The translations under genes were made by a program, and so were the position numbers. A DNA stretch of 64,000 nt from Belnapia moabensis DSM 16746 (GTDB lineage: Bacteria; Pseudomonadota; Alphaproteobacteria; Acetobacterales; Acetobacteraceae): NCBI RefSeq assembly GCF_000745835.1, contig NZ_JQKB01000001.1, positions 62,001 through 126,000 of the forward strand. The letters run 5' to 3'. Below the pieces are notes generated by a model, which made no database searches, was not told the DNA's origin, and was given only the letters and a program-made list of their open reading frames with translations. Numbering within the stretch: the first letter of the stretch is position 1; the number at the start of each line of letters is the position of its first letter. Below are positions 31,059-41,448 of the stretch, in pieces.

Positions 31059-31727
31059 GTGCGAACCTTGTATCACATCCCGCTCTCGCCCTTTTCCCGC
31101 AAGGTCCGCCTGGCCCTGGCGGAGAAAAGGATTCCTTTCGAACTCCGTATCGAGCGCGTCTGGGAGAGGCGGCCGGATTTCCTGGCGATGAACCCTGCCT
31201 GTACCGTTCCCGTGCTGCAGGAGGAAAACGGCTTCACCATCGCCGACAGCTACGCCATCTGCGAGTATCTGGACGAAGCCTATCCGGACATGCCGCTGTT
31301 CGGCCGTACGCTGGGCGAGCGGGCCGAGGTGCGCCGTCTGATCGCCTGGTTCGATCATAAATTCCACACTGAAGTCACCCGCAACCTGCTTTACGAAAAG
31401 CAGCTGAAGCGCCTCCTGGGGCGCGGGAACCCGGATGCCGCCGCCATGCGGGCCGGCTACCAAAACATGAAAATACATATGGAATACATTGGCGATTTGG
31501 CTGAGAACCGCGCCTGGCTGGCCGGCTCGCAAATCAGCCTGGCCGATTTCGCGGCTGCCGCGCAGCTCTCGTCGCTCGATTACATTGGCGATGTGAAGTG
31601 GGAACTGAGCGAGCCGGCACGGGACTGGTATGCCCGGATGAAGTCCCGGCCCTGCTTCCGTGGCATCCTTGCGGATCGCATCAGCGGCCTCGCCCCACCT
31701 GATCACTACTCGGATCCGGATTTCTGA
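31059..31727 (+). CDS. fzlA: FtsZ-binding protein FzlA (GST fold)
   Basis: GST-like protein of 222 residues. In alphaproteobacteria FzlA binds FtsZ filaments and is needed for constriction rather than detoxification. The thioredoxin-like N-domain begins MRTLYHIPLSPFSRKVRLAL and includes ERVWERRPDFLAMNPACTVP. The all-helical domain follows. The C-terminal SRPCFRGILADRISGLAPP and HYSDPDF tail match the conserved FzlA end, which separates it from ordinary glutathione transferases. GTG start at 31059. Divergent from the cyclase-like gene with a 108-bp gap. Confidence 0.82.
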   Translation: MRTLYHIPLSPFSRKVRLALAEKRIPFELRIERVWERRPDFLAMNPACTVPVLQEENGFTIADSYAICEYLDEAYPDMPLFGRTLGERAEVRRLIAWFDHKFHTEVTRNLLYEKQLKRLLGRGNPDAAAMRAGYQNMKIHMEYIGDLAENRAWLAGSQISLADFAAAAQLSSLDYIGDVKWELSEPARDWYARMKSRPCFRGILADRISGLAPPDHYSDPDF

Positions 31728-31879
31728 TAGCCGGGCCAAACGGCGCAGGCGCGGTTGTGGGCTGTCTGGATCTAGGACCTTAATCAGGTCCGGCTGGAAC
31801 AAATTGGTTGCCGGCATCCTTCGGACTCTGAGCATCCGCTTCGAAGCAAGGCACAGGTTGAGGCCATGGACCTCCGCCT

Positions 31880-32318
31880 TATTCATCCATCCAGGTAAAG
31901 CCCGACGAGCGATGGGCGGCGCTCTGCGCCGTGCATCCATGGCGAGCCGCACCTCGCCGCACTGCCACCCGACACTTACTGCGTCATCGCCGATGTCGGC
32001 ATGCTTGGCGGGATGGGCGGTGCGGCGCTGGTCCAGGCTCTGCGCCGGCGTAGCCTCCCGCTGCCAGTCATCCTGGTAAGCGGCCATTGATTTGTCCCGC
32101 TCGCGGTGCAGGGAATGAAAGCCAGTTCGGCAGATTGTATCGGGAGGCCCAATAAGGAGGCGATGATCCTCGGGGCTGTGAAGGCGGTTCTGACGGGCCA
32201 TGTCCTACTGGCCGATGCCAAGACCGCCTATGATTTCGGCATCAGCCCGCGCATGGTTCATGGAGAAGCTTGGCGTTTGCAGCCTCTGGCAGCGGTACGG
32301 ATCGCATTGTTGGCATGA
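31880..32318 (+). pseudogene. Decayed FixJ/NodW-type response regulator
   Basis: No intact frame exists, but successive fragments read as one regulator. Ending at 32090 is EPHLAALPPDTYCVIADV followed by GMLGGMGG and LPLPVILVSGH (phospho-acceptor strand to beta4 of a receiver). After a frameshift, about 32100-32200 gives VPLAVQGMKASSADCIGRP and EAMILGAVKAVL (end of receiver). About 32215-32318 gives AKTAYDFGISPRMV, MEKLGVCSL and VRIALLA in three frames (LuxR-type HTH). The linker and much of the HTH are lost. The N-terminal receiver part is doubtful (about 31880-31935). The stretch 31728-31880 shows no recognisable gene, only a short GGACCT/AGGTCC hairpin after fzlA. No partner FixL-like gene remains nearby. 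Confidence 0.65.
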
Positions 32319-32897
32319 TCAGGCCAACGCCTCTGCAGCATCGACCTCTCGCCCGCGCCCGGCCTTTCGCATGACCTCCGCCAGATGCGGCCGGATGGCG
32401 AGTTGGTGCCGGTAAATGGCCGCCGCCGCCCGCGGCAGCGTCCCGCCGCGGCCGAGCATCGCATCGCCTATTTCCAGCATTCTGAGATTGGGCCAGGTTT
32501 TCTCGCGAATGGCTAGGACGCCGCGCAGCACCTCATCCGCGCTTGCCTCCGGCCGGGCCTGGGCGAGGATCAGGCCCATCGCCGCTGTCGAGCGGGAGAT
32601 GCCGACATGGCAATGCACCAGCAGCCGCGCCGCCGGCTCGGCGAGTAAGCCGCGGCCGAAGTCGAGAATAGCCGCCACCTGCTCCGGCTCGGGCGCCACC
32701 GAGCCTGGCTGTGCTTCGATGATGTCATGGAAGCGCAACTCCAGCCGGGCATGCTCGCCATACTGGCCGAAGGCCTTCGGCTCCGCTCGGTCAGGATCGA
32801 GAATCGAGAGCACATGGCTGACGCCCGTGGCGCAATGGCCTCCCAGCTCTTCGATGCCGCAGACATGGATTGGGAAGGGGACAAGGCTGCTGCTCAT
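32319..32897 (-). CDS. Tyrosine phosphatase family protein
   Basis: A 192-residue cysteine-based phosphatase. The P-loop HCHVGISR (95-102) gives nucleophile Cys96 and Arg102 in the C-x5-R pattern, and the likely general acid is an Asp in the RFHDIIEAQPG loop about 40 residues before. The rest is helical, and no signal peptide is seen. The ATG at 32897 is chosen; the open frame beyond it overlaps radA and is spurious. It is divergent from radA with a 99-bp gap. Substrate unknown. Confidence 0.82.
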   Translation of the reverse strand: MSSSLVPFPIHVCGIEELGGHCATGVSHVLSILDPDRAEPKAFGQYGEHARLELRFHDIIEAQPGSVAPEPEQVAAILDFGRGLLAEPAARLLVHCHVGISRSTAAMGLILAQARPEASADEVLRGVLAIREKTWPNLRMLEIGDAMLGRGGTLPRAAAAIYRHQLAIRPHLAEVMRKAGRGREVDAAEALA

Positions 32898-32996
32898 GCC
32901 ACCTAGCCTGCGCCCTGCGCGCCATGCGGTCCAGGCTTGCATGCGACCCCGCGCCGCGCCATGTTCCTGTTTCGTGCCGAAAGAGGGGAAGGCCGC

Positions 32997-34409
<1,413 letters not shown>

Positions 34410-34496
34410 TTCCGCCACACCTGTGCCCTGCGCTGCCCAGCCCTACTGTTGGTGCGCGTGGACACCCCCACCCCCCATCGCTATATCCCGCGGACG

Positions 34497-35057
34497 ATGA
34501 CCTGGGTCGATGCTGTGGTCCTGGCGGTGCTGGCCGTCTCGGCGGTGCTCGCTTTCCTGCGCGGACTGGTGCAGGAGGTGCTGGGGGTGGGGGCCTGGAT
34601 TGGCGCCGCCGCCCTCGCCCTTGTCTTGCGCCCCTCCGTCGCGCCCCTGCTCCAGGGCACGGTCGATCCGCCCTGGCTCGCCGATGCGCTGGCCGCCGGC
34701 GGCGTCTTTCTCGTGGTGCTGATCGTGCTGAAGGTAATCATCGCCTCCATCGCCCGGCTCGTGCAGAACTCCGTGCTTGGCGGCACCGACCGTGCGCTGG
34801 GCATGCTTTTCGGCGTCGCACGGGGTGCGTTCCTGGTCGTCCTCGCCTATATCCTGGGCGGCATGGTGCTGCCGGCGACCGAGCGCTGGCCAGAACCCGT
34901 GCGGGAGGCCCGTTCGCTGCCGCTGGTGATCGAAGGCGCGCAATGGCTCGTCGCGCAGCTCCCAGCCGATTACCGCCCTCGCGTGGCCTCTCCCCCGGCC
35001 CGCCCCATCCCGACGCAGGAAGACTTCGAGCGGCCGCCTGCCCGCAACCGGACGTGA
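34497..35057 (+). CDS. cvpA: CvpA family membrane protein
   Basis: A 186-residue inner-membrane protein with four predicted helices (WVDAVVLAVLAVSAVLAFLRG, VGAWIGAAALALVL, AGGVFLVVLIVLKVIIASI, MLFGVARGAFLVVLAYIL) and a Pro/Arg-rich tail. The family is named for colicin V production in E. coli, with unclear function, and is habitually placed next to purF, as here (10 bp gap). ATG at 34497 chosen to match the family N-terminus MTWVDAVV. Confidence 0.9.
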   Translation: MTWVDAVVLAVLAVSAVLAFLRGLVQEVLGVGAWIGAAALALVLRPSVAPLLQGTVDPPWLADALAAGGVFLVVLIVLKVIIASIARLVQNSVLGGTDRALGMLFGVARGAFLVVLAYILGGMVLPATERWPEPVREARSLPLVIEGAQWLVAQLPADYRPRVASPPARPIPTQEDFERPPARNRT

Positions 35058-35067
35058 GGACCATCCC

Positions 35068-36549
35068 ATGACCGAAGAGGCCCTGCGGCTCGCCGCCCCC
35101 GACGACGACAAATTCCATGAGGAATGCGGCGTCTTCGGCATCTGGAACACCAACGACGCGGCGGCGCTCACGGCGCTTGGCCTGCACGCGCTGCAGCATC
35201 GCGGACAGGAGGCGGCCGGCATCGTCAGCCTCGACGAGGGCGGCATCTTCCACGCCCATCGCGGCCGTGGCCTGGTCGGCGACACCTTTTCCGATGCGAA
35301 GATCATGGCATCGCTCCGTGGCCGCGCCGCTCTCGGCCACAACCGCTACGCCACCACCGGCGAGACGGCGCTACGCAACGTCCAGCCGCTTTATGCGGAC
35401 TTCGCCTTCGGCGGCTTCGCCGTCGCGCATAACGGCAACCTTACCAATGCGCTGGCGCTCCGGCGCAGCTTGGTGAACCGCGGCTGCCTGTTCCAGAGCA
35501 CGACGGACAGCGAAGTCTTCATTCACCTCATCGCCATCAGCCTCTATTCGACGGTGGTGGACCGGCTGATCGACGCGCTGCGCCAGGTTCAAGGCGCCTA
35601 CAGCCTCGTTGCCCTACATGACGGCGCGCTGATCGGCGCGCGGGACCCGCTTGGCGTCCGCCCGCTTGTGCTCGGCCGAATGGGCGGCAGCGACGGTGTG
35701 CCGACGTCTTGGGTGCTGTGCAGCGAGACTTGCGCGCTCGACATCGTCGGTGCGGAATTCGTCCGCGACATCGATGCTGGCGAGATCATCATCATCGACG
35801 ACCAGGGCGTCCACAGCATCAAGCCCTTCGGCAAGCAACCGGACCGCTTCTGCATCTTCGAGTACATCTATTTCGCCCGACCGGATTCGGTGGTCGAGGG
35901 CACACCGGTCTACGAGACCCGCAAGCGTATCGGCGCCGAGCTGGCCCGCGAGAGCGGCGTCTCCGCCGATGTCGTCGTCCCGGTACCCGACAGCGGTGTG
36001 CCGGCCGCGATGGGCTATGCGCTGGAAAGCGGCATTCCCTTCGAGCTCGGCATCATCCGCAACCACTATGTCGGCCGCACCTTCATCGAGCCGACCGACC
36101 AGATCCGCAATCTCGGCGTGAAGCTGAAGCACAGCGCCAACCGGCCGATGCTGGAGGGCAAGCGCGTCATCCTCGTCGACGACAGCATCGTCCGCGGCAC
36201 GACCAGCAAGAAGATCGTGGAGATGGTCCGTGCCGCCGGCGCGAGCGAGGTGCATATGCGCATCTCCTCCCCGCCCACGACCCATAGCTGCTACTACGGC
36301 ATCGACACGCCGGAGCGCGGCAAGCTGCTCGCCGCGACGCATGACCTGGAGCAGATGGCGAAGATCATCGGCGTCGATAGCCTCGCCTATATCTCCCTCG
36401 ACGGCCTCTACCGCGCCCTCGGCAAGCCTGGCCGCGACACCGCGAAGCCGGCCTATTGCGATGCCTGCTTCACCGGCGACTATGCCATCCCGCTGAGCGA
36501 TGCGCAGGCGAACAGCGACGCACAGCTCTCCCTGCTGCAGGTCGGCTGA
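35068..36549 (+). CDS. purF: Amidophosphoribosyltransferase
   Basis: Commits PRPP to purine synthesis by adding glutamine-derived ammonia. The 493-residue product has a short propeptide and Cys20 as the class II glutaminase nucleophile (EECGVFGIW). The PRPP loop VILVDDSIVRGTTSKK lies at about 368-383. The CYYGIDTPERG and AYCDACFTGDYAIP segments supply cysteines of a 4Fe-4S cluster as in the Bacillus-type enzyme. Stop overlaps the next start (TGATG). Confidence 0.96.
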   Translation: MTEEALRLAAPDDDKFHEECGVFGIWNTNDAAALTALGLHALQHRGQEAAGIVSLDEGGIFHAHRGRGLVGDTFSDAKIMASLRGRAALGHNRYATTGETALRNVQPLYADFAFGGFAVAHNGNLTNALALRRSLVNRGCLFQSTTDSEVFIHLIAISLYSTVVDRLIDALRQVQGAYSLVALHDGALIGARDPLGVRPLVLGRMGGSDGVPTSWVLCSETCALDIVGAEFVRDIDAGEIIIIDDQGVHSIKPFGKQPDRFCIFEYIYFARPDSVVEGTPVYETRKRIGAELARESGVSADVVVPVPDSGVPAAMGYALESGIPFELGIIRNHYVGRTFIEPTDQIRNLGVKLKHSANRPMLEGKRVILVDDSIVRGTTSKKIVEMVRAAGASEVHMRISSPPTTHSCYYGIDTPERGKLLAATHDLEQMAKIIGVDSLAYISLDGLYRALGKPGRDTAKPAYCDACFTGDYAIPLSDAQANSDAQLSLLQVG

Positions 36550-37262
36550 TGGCGAAGCCGTTGGAGGGTTCGGTCGCCCTGGTCACCGGCGCCTCGCGCG
36601 GCATCGGCGCCGCGGTGGCGCTGGAGCTGGCGCGGATGGGCGCACATTGCGTGCTCACTGCTCGCACCCAGGGCGCGCTGGAGGAGCTGGACGACGCCAT
36701 CCGCGGCGAGGGCGGGCAGGCGACGCTCTTTCCGCTCGACCTCGCCAAGGATGCCGAGAAGATCGACATGCTCGGCCCCTCGATCGTGCATCGCTTCGGC
36801 CGGCTCGACATCCTCGTCCATGCCGCCGGGCTGCTGGCGAAGCTGACGCCCGTCGCCCACATCATGCCGCCCGATTGGCAGCAGAGCGTAGCCCTCAACC
36901 TCACCGCCACCTGGCGGCTGATCCGCACCTGTGACCCGCCGCTCCGCGCGGCGCCGGCCGGCCGGGCCGTCTTCCTTACCGATTCGGTGGCCGAGGCGCC
37001 GCGTGCCTATTGGGGCCTCTATGGCTTCGGCAAGGCGGGGCAGGCGCATCTGGCGCGGTCCTGGGCGGCCGAGGTGGAGAGCACGCCGCTCCGCGTCAAC
37101 CTGGTCGATCCCGGACCCGTCGCTACCCGCCTCCGCGCCGTCGCCATGCCGGGCGAGAACCCGGCCAGCCTGCGCCAGCCGGCTGATGTGGCACCTGCCA
37201 TCGCGGCGCTCTGCCTGCCGGGGGAGACCCGGCACGGGGCGAGCGTCGCACTCGCAGCGTGA
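36549..37262 (+). CDS. SDR family NAD(P)-dependent oxidoreductase
   Basis: A 237-residue classical short-chain dehydrogenase of unknown substrate. It shows TGASRGIG (13-20), HAAG in place of NNAG, the catalytic Ser in LTDSVA, and the Tyr-Lys pair in YGFGK. The C-terminus lacks the usual GG-D end and closes at HGASVALAA. Start overlaps the purF stop by one base, and stop overlaps the rlmJ start (GTGA), so it is locked into a translationally coupled chain. The link to purine or rRNA metabolism is unexplained. Confidence 0.87.
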   Translation: MAKPLEGSVALVTGASRGIGAAVALELARMGAHCVLTARTQGALEELDDAIRGEGGQATLFPLDLAKDAEKIDMLGPSIVHRFGRLDILVHAAGLLAKLTPVAHIMPPDWQQSVALNLTATWRLIRTCDPPLRAAPAGRAVFLTDSVAEAPRAYWGLYGFGKAGQAHLARSWAAEVESTPLRVNLVDPGPVATRLRAVAMPGENPASLRQPADVAPAIAALCLPGETRHGASVALAA

Positions 37263-38086
37263 ATTACCGCCACGCCTTCCATGCCGGCAATTTCGCCGAC
37301 TGCATGAAGCACGCCCTGCTGGTCGCGCTGCTGCGGGCGATTGCCGCCAAGCCGGCACCCTTCCGCGTGCTCGACACCCATGCGGGCCTCGGGGCCTACG
37401 ACCTTGCCGCGCCGGAGGCCGGCCGCACCGGCGAGGCGGAGCACGGTATCCTCCGCCTGCTCGATATCGAGGACGGCCCGCTTGCGGACTATCTCGACCT
37501 TGTTCGCGCCGTCGGTGCCCCCGCGCAATATCCCGGTTCCCCCGCCCTGATCCGTGCCCTGTTGCGGCCGCAGGATCACCTCCTCGCCTGCGAGTTGCAT
37601 CCCGAGGACCACGCGGTGCTGCGCGCCCGCTTCCGGCGCGACCCGCAGGTTGCCGTGCATCTGCGCGATGGGTGGGAAGCCCTCCGTGCCCTGACGCCCT
37701 TCCCGGAGCGGCGCGGCCTCGTGTTGGTCGACCCGCCTTTCGAGCAGGAGGGCGAGTTCGAGCGCATGGCGGCCGGCATTGCCCTCGTCGCCCACCGCTT
37801 CCGCGCCGCCATCCAGGCCTGCTGGTACCCGATCAAGCACCGCGCCCCGGTCCGCGCCTTCCACACCGCTTTGCAGGAGAGTGGCGTCCGCGACCTCGTT
37901 GCCGTCGAACTCTGGCTACGCGAGCCGACCGACCCACAGCGGCTGAACGGCTGTGGCCTGCTCGTCGCCAACCCGCCATGGCGGTTCGAGGAAACGGCAG
38001 GCGACATCCTCGCCGCCCTGCTGGACCGCCTCGGCATGCGGGAGCAGGGCGAAGGCTGGGCCGTCACCCGCATCGCCAAGGAATAG
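37259..38086 (+). CDS. rlmJ: 23S rRNA (adenine(2030)-N6)-methyltransferase
   Basis: A 275-residue RlmJ, which methylates A2030 of 23S rRNA. The N-terminus MNYRHAFHAGNFADCMKHALL is diagnostic, followed by the SAM loop LDTHAGLGAYDL and the catalytic DPPF motif (VLVDPPFEQEGEF). GTG start at 37259 overlaps the SDR stop. gpsA begins 5 bp after its stop. Confidence 0.95.
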   Translation: MNYRHAFHAGNFADCMKHALLVALLRAIAAKPAPFRVLDTHAGLGAYDLAAPEAGRTGEAEHGILRLLDIEDGPLADYLDLVRAVGAPAQYPGSPALIRALLRPQDHLLACELHPEDHAVLRARFRRDPQVAVHLRDGWEALRALTPFPERRGLVLVDPPFEQEGEFERMAAGIALVAHRFRAAIQACWYPIKHRAPVRAFHTALQESGVRDLVAVELWLREPTDPQRLNGCGLLVANPPWRFEETAGDILAALLDRLGMREQGEGWAVTRIAKE

Positions 38087-38091
38087 GGACG

Positions 38092-39069
38092 ATGGCACGC
38101 CTCGCCGTCATCGGTGCCGGCGCCTGGGGCACGGCGCTCGCGGTGCAGGGGGTGCGGGCCGGTTGCGAGGTGACGCTCTGGGCCCGCGACCCGGAGCGTG
38201 CCGCCGCCATCGATGGCGCGCGGGAGAACGCCCGCCATCTCCCCGGTATCACGCTCGATTCAGGCATCGACGTCACCGCCGACCCGACCGCGCTAGCAGC
38301 GGCGGACGCCGCCATCCTCGCCGTCCCCACCCAGCATCTGCGGGCCCTGCTGGCGCGGCTGCCAGCGGCGCTGCCGCCCCTCATTCTCGCAGCCAAGGGG
38401 GTAGAGCAGGGGAGTCTTCTCTTGCCATTCGAATTGGCAGAGCAGCTCCGCCCCGACCTGCCTGCCGGCATCCTCTCCGGTCCGAATTTCGCCCATGAAG
38501 TCGCTGTCGGCCTTCCCACGGCCGCCGTCCTCGCCTGCCGGGACCCGGCGCTGCGCGAGGCCGCTACGGCCCTGCTCGCCACCCCTGGCTTCCGTCTCTA
38601 TGGCAGTGACGATCCGCTTGGCGTGCAGATCGGCGGGGCGGCGAAGAATGTCATCGCCATTGCCGCCGGGGCGGTGATCGGCGCCGGGCTCGGCGAGAAT
38701 GCCCGCGCGGCCCTCATTACCCGCGGCCTCGCCGAACTCTCGCGCCTGGTCGTCGCCCTTGGCGGCAAGGCCGAGACAGCCTCCGGTCTGTCCGGCCTCG
38801 GCGACCTGCTACTGACCGCGACCGGACCCTCCAGCCGCAATACCGCGCTCGGCCTTGCCCTCGGCCGTGGCCTTACCCTGGCCGAAGCCCTGGCAGGCAA
38901 GGCGAGCGTGGCGGAAGGCGCCAGCACCGCCCCCGCCTTGCTCACTCGCGCCACGACCGCTGGAGTCGAACTGCCGATCTGCGCCGCCGTCACGGCGCTG
39001 CTGGCGGGCGAGGTGACCGTCGCCGAGGCGATGGCGCAGCTCCTGGCCCGCCCACGCCGGGACGAGTAG
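38092..39069 (+). CDS. gpsA: Glycerol-3-phosphate dehydrogenase [NAD(P)+]
   Basis: Reduces dihydroxyacetone phosphate to sn-glycerol 3-phosphate for phospholipid synthesis. The 325-residue product has the cofactor loop GAGAWG (8-13), AAKGVEQGSLLLPFELAE, SGPNFAHEVAVG, the catalytic Lys in GGAAKNVIAIAAG, and the substrate loop LSGLGDLLLTATGPSSRN. The ATG at 38092 is fixed by the family N-terminus; the frame is open far upstream within rlmJ but is not GpsA-like. The last 80 bp overlap nth on the other strand. Confidence 0.95.
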   Translation: MARLAVIGAGAWGTALAVQGVRAGCEVTLWARDPERAAAIDGARENARHLPGITLDSGIDVTADPTALAAADAAILAVPTQHLRALLARLPAALPPLILAAKGVEQGSLLLPFELAEQLRPDLPAGILSGPNFAHEVAVGLPTAAVLACRDPALREAATALLATPGFRLYGSDDPLGVQIGGAAKNVIAIAAGAVIGAGLGENARAALITRGLAELSRLVVALGGKAETASGLSGLGDLLLTATGPSSRNTALGLALGRGLTLAEALAGKASVAEGASTAPALLTRATTAGVELPICAAVTALLAGEVTVAEAMAQLLARPRRDE

Positions 39070-39730
39070 GCACCACTCCGACCTGCCGGCATTGCCGGAT
39101 CAGCAAACACCCCTCGCAACGCGGCCGTTCTCCCGTGCAGATGGCCTTGCCGAAGGGCACCAGCCGCTCGTTGATCTCGATCCAATAGCGCTCCGGCAGC
39201 ACCATCTCCAGCGCGCGCATCGTCCGCTCCGGTGTCGTCGCTGCCACGTAGCCCCAGCGATTGACGATTCGGTGCACATGGATGTCGACCGAGATGGCGG
39301 GCTTGCCGAAGGCGACCCCGAGGGTCAGCGCAGCGATCTTCGGCCCGACGCCACGCAGCGCCATCAGCCCCTCGAGCGTGTCCGGCACTGCCCCCGCCGC
39401 CGCGATCTGTCGTGATAAGGCCAGGATGTCCCGCGCCTTGGGTTCCGGGAAGGTCGCGCCATGCAACAGGTCGATCAGTCGCGCCTCGTCGAGCGCCGCC
39501 ATCGCCGCCGGCGTATTGGCGATGGCGAAGAGGCGCTCGGAGACCGGCAGGCTCACCTCGTCCCGCGTCCTGGCCGAGATCAATGCCGCGACCAGCTGCT
39601 CGAAAGGCGAGGCATGACCACGATCGCGCAGCTCGAACATCGCCGCCTTGGGCAGCTTCGCGACCGCTTCCCGCAGCAGCCGGAAGACGAGATCGATATC
39701 AAAGGGATCCTTGCCTGCCGCGTCCGCCAT
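38990..39730 (-). CDS. nth: Endonuclease III (DNA glycosylase/AP lyase)
   Basis: Base-excision repair enzyme for oxidised pyrimidines. The 246-residue product has the helix-hairpin-helix LRGVGPKIAALTL with the catalytic Lys, the catalytic Asp in SVDIHVHRIVNRWGY, and the 4Fe-4S loop C-x6-C-x2-C-x5-C (CTGERPRCEGCLLIRQC). About 27 residues follow the last cysteine, a Pro/Arg-rich tail that produces an 80-bp antisense overlap with gpsA. It is transcribed toward gpsA, with the hybrid kinase gene ending 29 bp behind its start. Confidence 0.93.
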   Translation of the reverse strand: MADAAGKDPFDIDLVFRLLREAVAKLPKAAMFELRDRGHASPFEQLVAALISARTRDEVSLPVSERLFAIANTPAAMAALDEARLIDLLHGATFPEPKARDILALSRQIAAAGAVPDTLEGLMALRGVGPKIAALTLGVAFGKPAISVDIHVHRIVNRWGYVAATTPERTMRALEMVLPERYWIEINERLVPFGKAICTGERPRCEGCLLIRQCRQVGVVPTRPGVGGPGAAPSPRRRSPRPPAAP

Positions 39731-39759
39731 TCCACCTCAACGCGGCAGGAGCGCGATGG

Positions 39760-41448
39760 TCACGGCCGGCCGAGCGCGGTCCGCGTCGCCATCGCCAACT
39801 CCTCCAGGCGATAGGGCTTGGGCAGCAGCGCGATTCCTTCCGCCTCGGCATCGCGCTTTGCCGCCTCGGCGTAGGCGGTGGTCAGCACCACGGGCAGGCC
39901 TGGCCGCCGCCGCTTGACCTCGCGTGCCAAGTCGACGCCGTTCATCCCGCCCGGCATCATCACATCGGAGAAGACGAGGTCGATGTCCCGCCCATCCGCC
40001 AGCGCGCCGAGCGCCGCCGTGGCGCTCGCCGCCCGTGTCGCCTCGAATCCGAGCGTCGTCAGCATCTCGCCGACCAGCGCCGCCACCTCGTCATCGTCCT
40101 CGACCAGCAGCACATGGCCGATCGGCACCTCCGACGGCCGCTCCAGACGCAGGTCGATCAGGTGCCGCTCCGGCACGACCGGGGCACGGACGGAACGCGG
40201 CAGCAGCAGCAGGATCGTCGTGCCCTGCCCGAGTGCGGTGTCGATCCGCACCGTGCCGCCCGACTGCTGCGCGAAGCCATAAACCTGCGCCAAGCCGAGG
40301 CCGGAGCCCTTGCCGATATCCTTGGTGGTGAAGAACGGTTCGAAGACCCGTGCCAGCACTTCGGGCGGCATGCCGGTTCCGGTATCGACGACGGACAGCG
40401 CGACGAAATCGCCGCGCAGTCCATCCGAATCGAGCCCCGGCCGGTTCTCGCCGCGAATGACGATGGTGCCACCGTCCGGCATCGCGTCCCGGGCATTCAC
40501 CGCGAGGTTCAGCACCACAAGCTCCAACTCGCCGGGATCGACCTCCACCGGCCAGAGCCCCTCAGCGAAGTCTAGCGCCACATGCACATCACCGCGGAGG
40601 CTGCGGTCCAGCAATTCCCGCATGCCGCCGATCTGCCTGGCGAGATCTACAGCCTGCGAACTCAGCGCCTGCCGGCGCGAGAAGGCGAGGAGCTGCCGCG
40701 TCAGCGCCGCACCGCGCCCGGCCGCTTGGCGCATGCCGTCCATCAGCAGCTTCTGCCGTGCCTGATCCCGCTGCCGGCCGAGCATGTCGAGTCCGCCCGA
40801 GATCACCATCAGTAGGTTGTTGAAATCATGCGCCACACCGCCGGTGAGCTGGCCGATCGCCTCCATCTTCTGGGCGTGGCGAAGGGTCTCCTCCACCCGC
40901 TCGCGCTCGGCGATCTGGGCACGAAGCGCCTGGTTGGCCGCCTCGAGCTCCTGCGTCCGTGCCGCGACCAGTGCCTCCAGCCCGCGCGCCGCCCGTTCCC
41001 GCTCGGCGAGGTGCGCACGCACCTCATATTGCCGCCGCCGTGCCCGGACCGCCGCCTGCAGGCTGCTGGTCAGGGTGATCGCCTGCACTGGCCGCTCCAG
41101 CAGGGAGACGTTGCGTAGCGCCGCCACCAGCCGTGCCCGTCCCGCCACTGCCTGCGGCGTCTGCCGGTGACTGGTGAGGACGACGAAGGGCATGTCCGAC
41201 CAGGGCGGCTGCCGATCCACCCAACCGAGCAGCGCCTCGATCGGACGGCCGATCAGCGCCTCCTCGGCGATGAAGACGGCATCCGCTCCAAGCTCCAGCC
41301 CTTCAAGGAGACCGGCGATATCGATGCAGACCTCGGCCGACATCCCCCCCCGCCGCAGCAATTCGGCAGAGGCCGTACCATCCCGCCCGGTCGGGGCGAG
41401 GACTAGAACGCGCGGACTGGCGAGATCAGCGCTAGATTGGTTCATCAT
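39760..41448 (-). CDS. Hybrid sensor histidine kinase with C-terminal receiver
   Basis: A 562-residue soluble kinase. Residues 12-125 look like a receiver fold ([18 protein letters not shown]) but the phospho-acceptor strand reads [10 protein letters not shown], with no Asp, so it is a pseudo-receiver. A coiled coil spans about 140-190. The HisKA phospho-site is His207 in [11 protein letters not shown]. The HATPase domain follows with [10 protein letters not shown] and [14 protein letters not shown] true receiver ends the protein, with [10 protein letters not shown], Asp in [11 protein letters not shown] and Lys in LLPKPY. The start ATG lies inside the KaiC-like gene (17-bp overlap), so the two are coupled. 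Confidence 0.88.
   Translation of the reverse strand: MMNQSSADLASPRVLVLAPTGRDGTASAELLRRGGMSAEVCIDIAGLLEGLELGADAVFIAEEALIGRPIEALLGWVDRQPPWSDMPFVVLTSHRQTPQAVAGRARLVAALRNVSLLERPVQAITLTSSLQAAVRARRRQYEVRAHLAERERAARGLEALVAARTQELEAANQALRAQIAERERVEETLRHAQKMEAIGQLTGGVAHDFNNLLMVISGGLDMLGRQRDQARQKLLMDGMRQAAGRGAALTRQLLAFSRRQALSSQAVDLARQIGGMRELLDRSLRGDVHVALDFAEGLWPVEVDPGELELVVLNLAVNARDAMPDGGTIVIRGENRPGLDSDGLRGDFVALSVVDTGTGMPPEVLARVFEPFFTTKDIGKGSGLGLAQVYGFAQQSGGTVRIDTALGQGTTILLLLPRSVRAPVVPERHLIDLRLERPSEVPIGHVLLVEDDDEVAALVGEMLTTLGFEATRAASATAALGALADGRDIDLVFSDVMMPGGMNGVDLAREVKRRRPGLPVVLTTAYAEAAKRDAEAEGIALLPKPYRLEELAMATRTALGRP

Noticed and set aside
31059-31727. Ordinary glutathione S-transferase
   Set aside because: The ADRISGLAPP and HYSDPDF C-terminus and the WERRPDFLAMNP segment match FzlA better than detoxifying GSTs.
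31775-31791. GGACCT/AGGTCC hairpin after fzlA as terminator
   Set aside because: Six-bp stem with 5-nt loop and no T-tract; too weak to call.
30990-32201. 403-codon minus-strand frame across fzlA and the regulator ruin
   Set aside because: It overlaps the well-supported fzlA on the other strand and has no recognisable domain.
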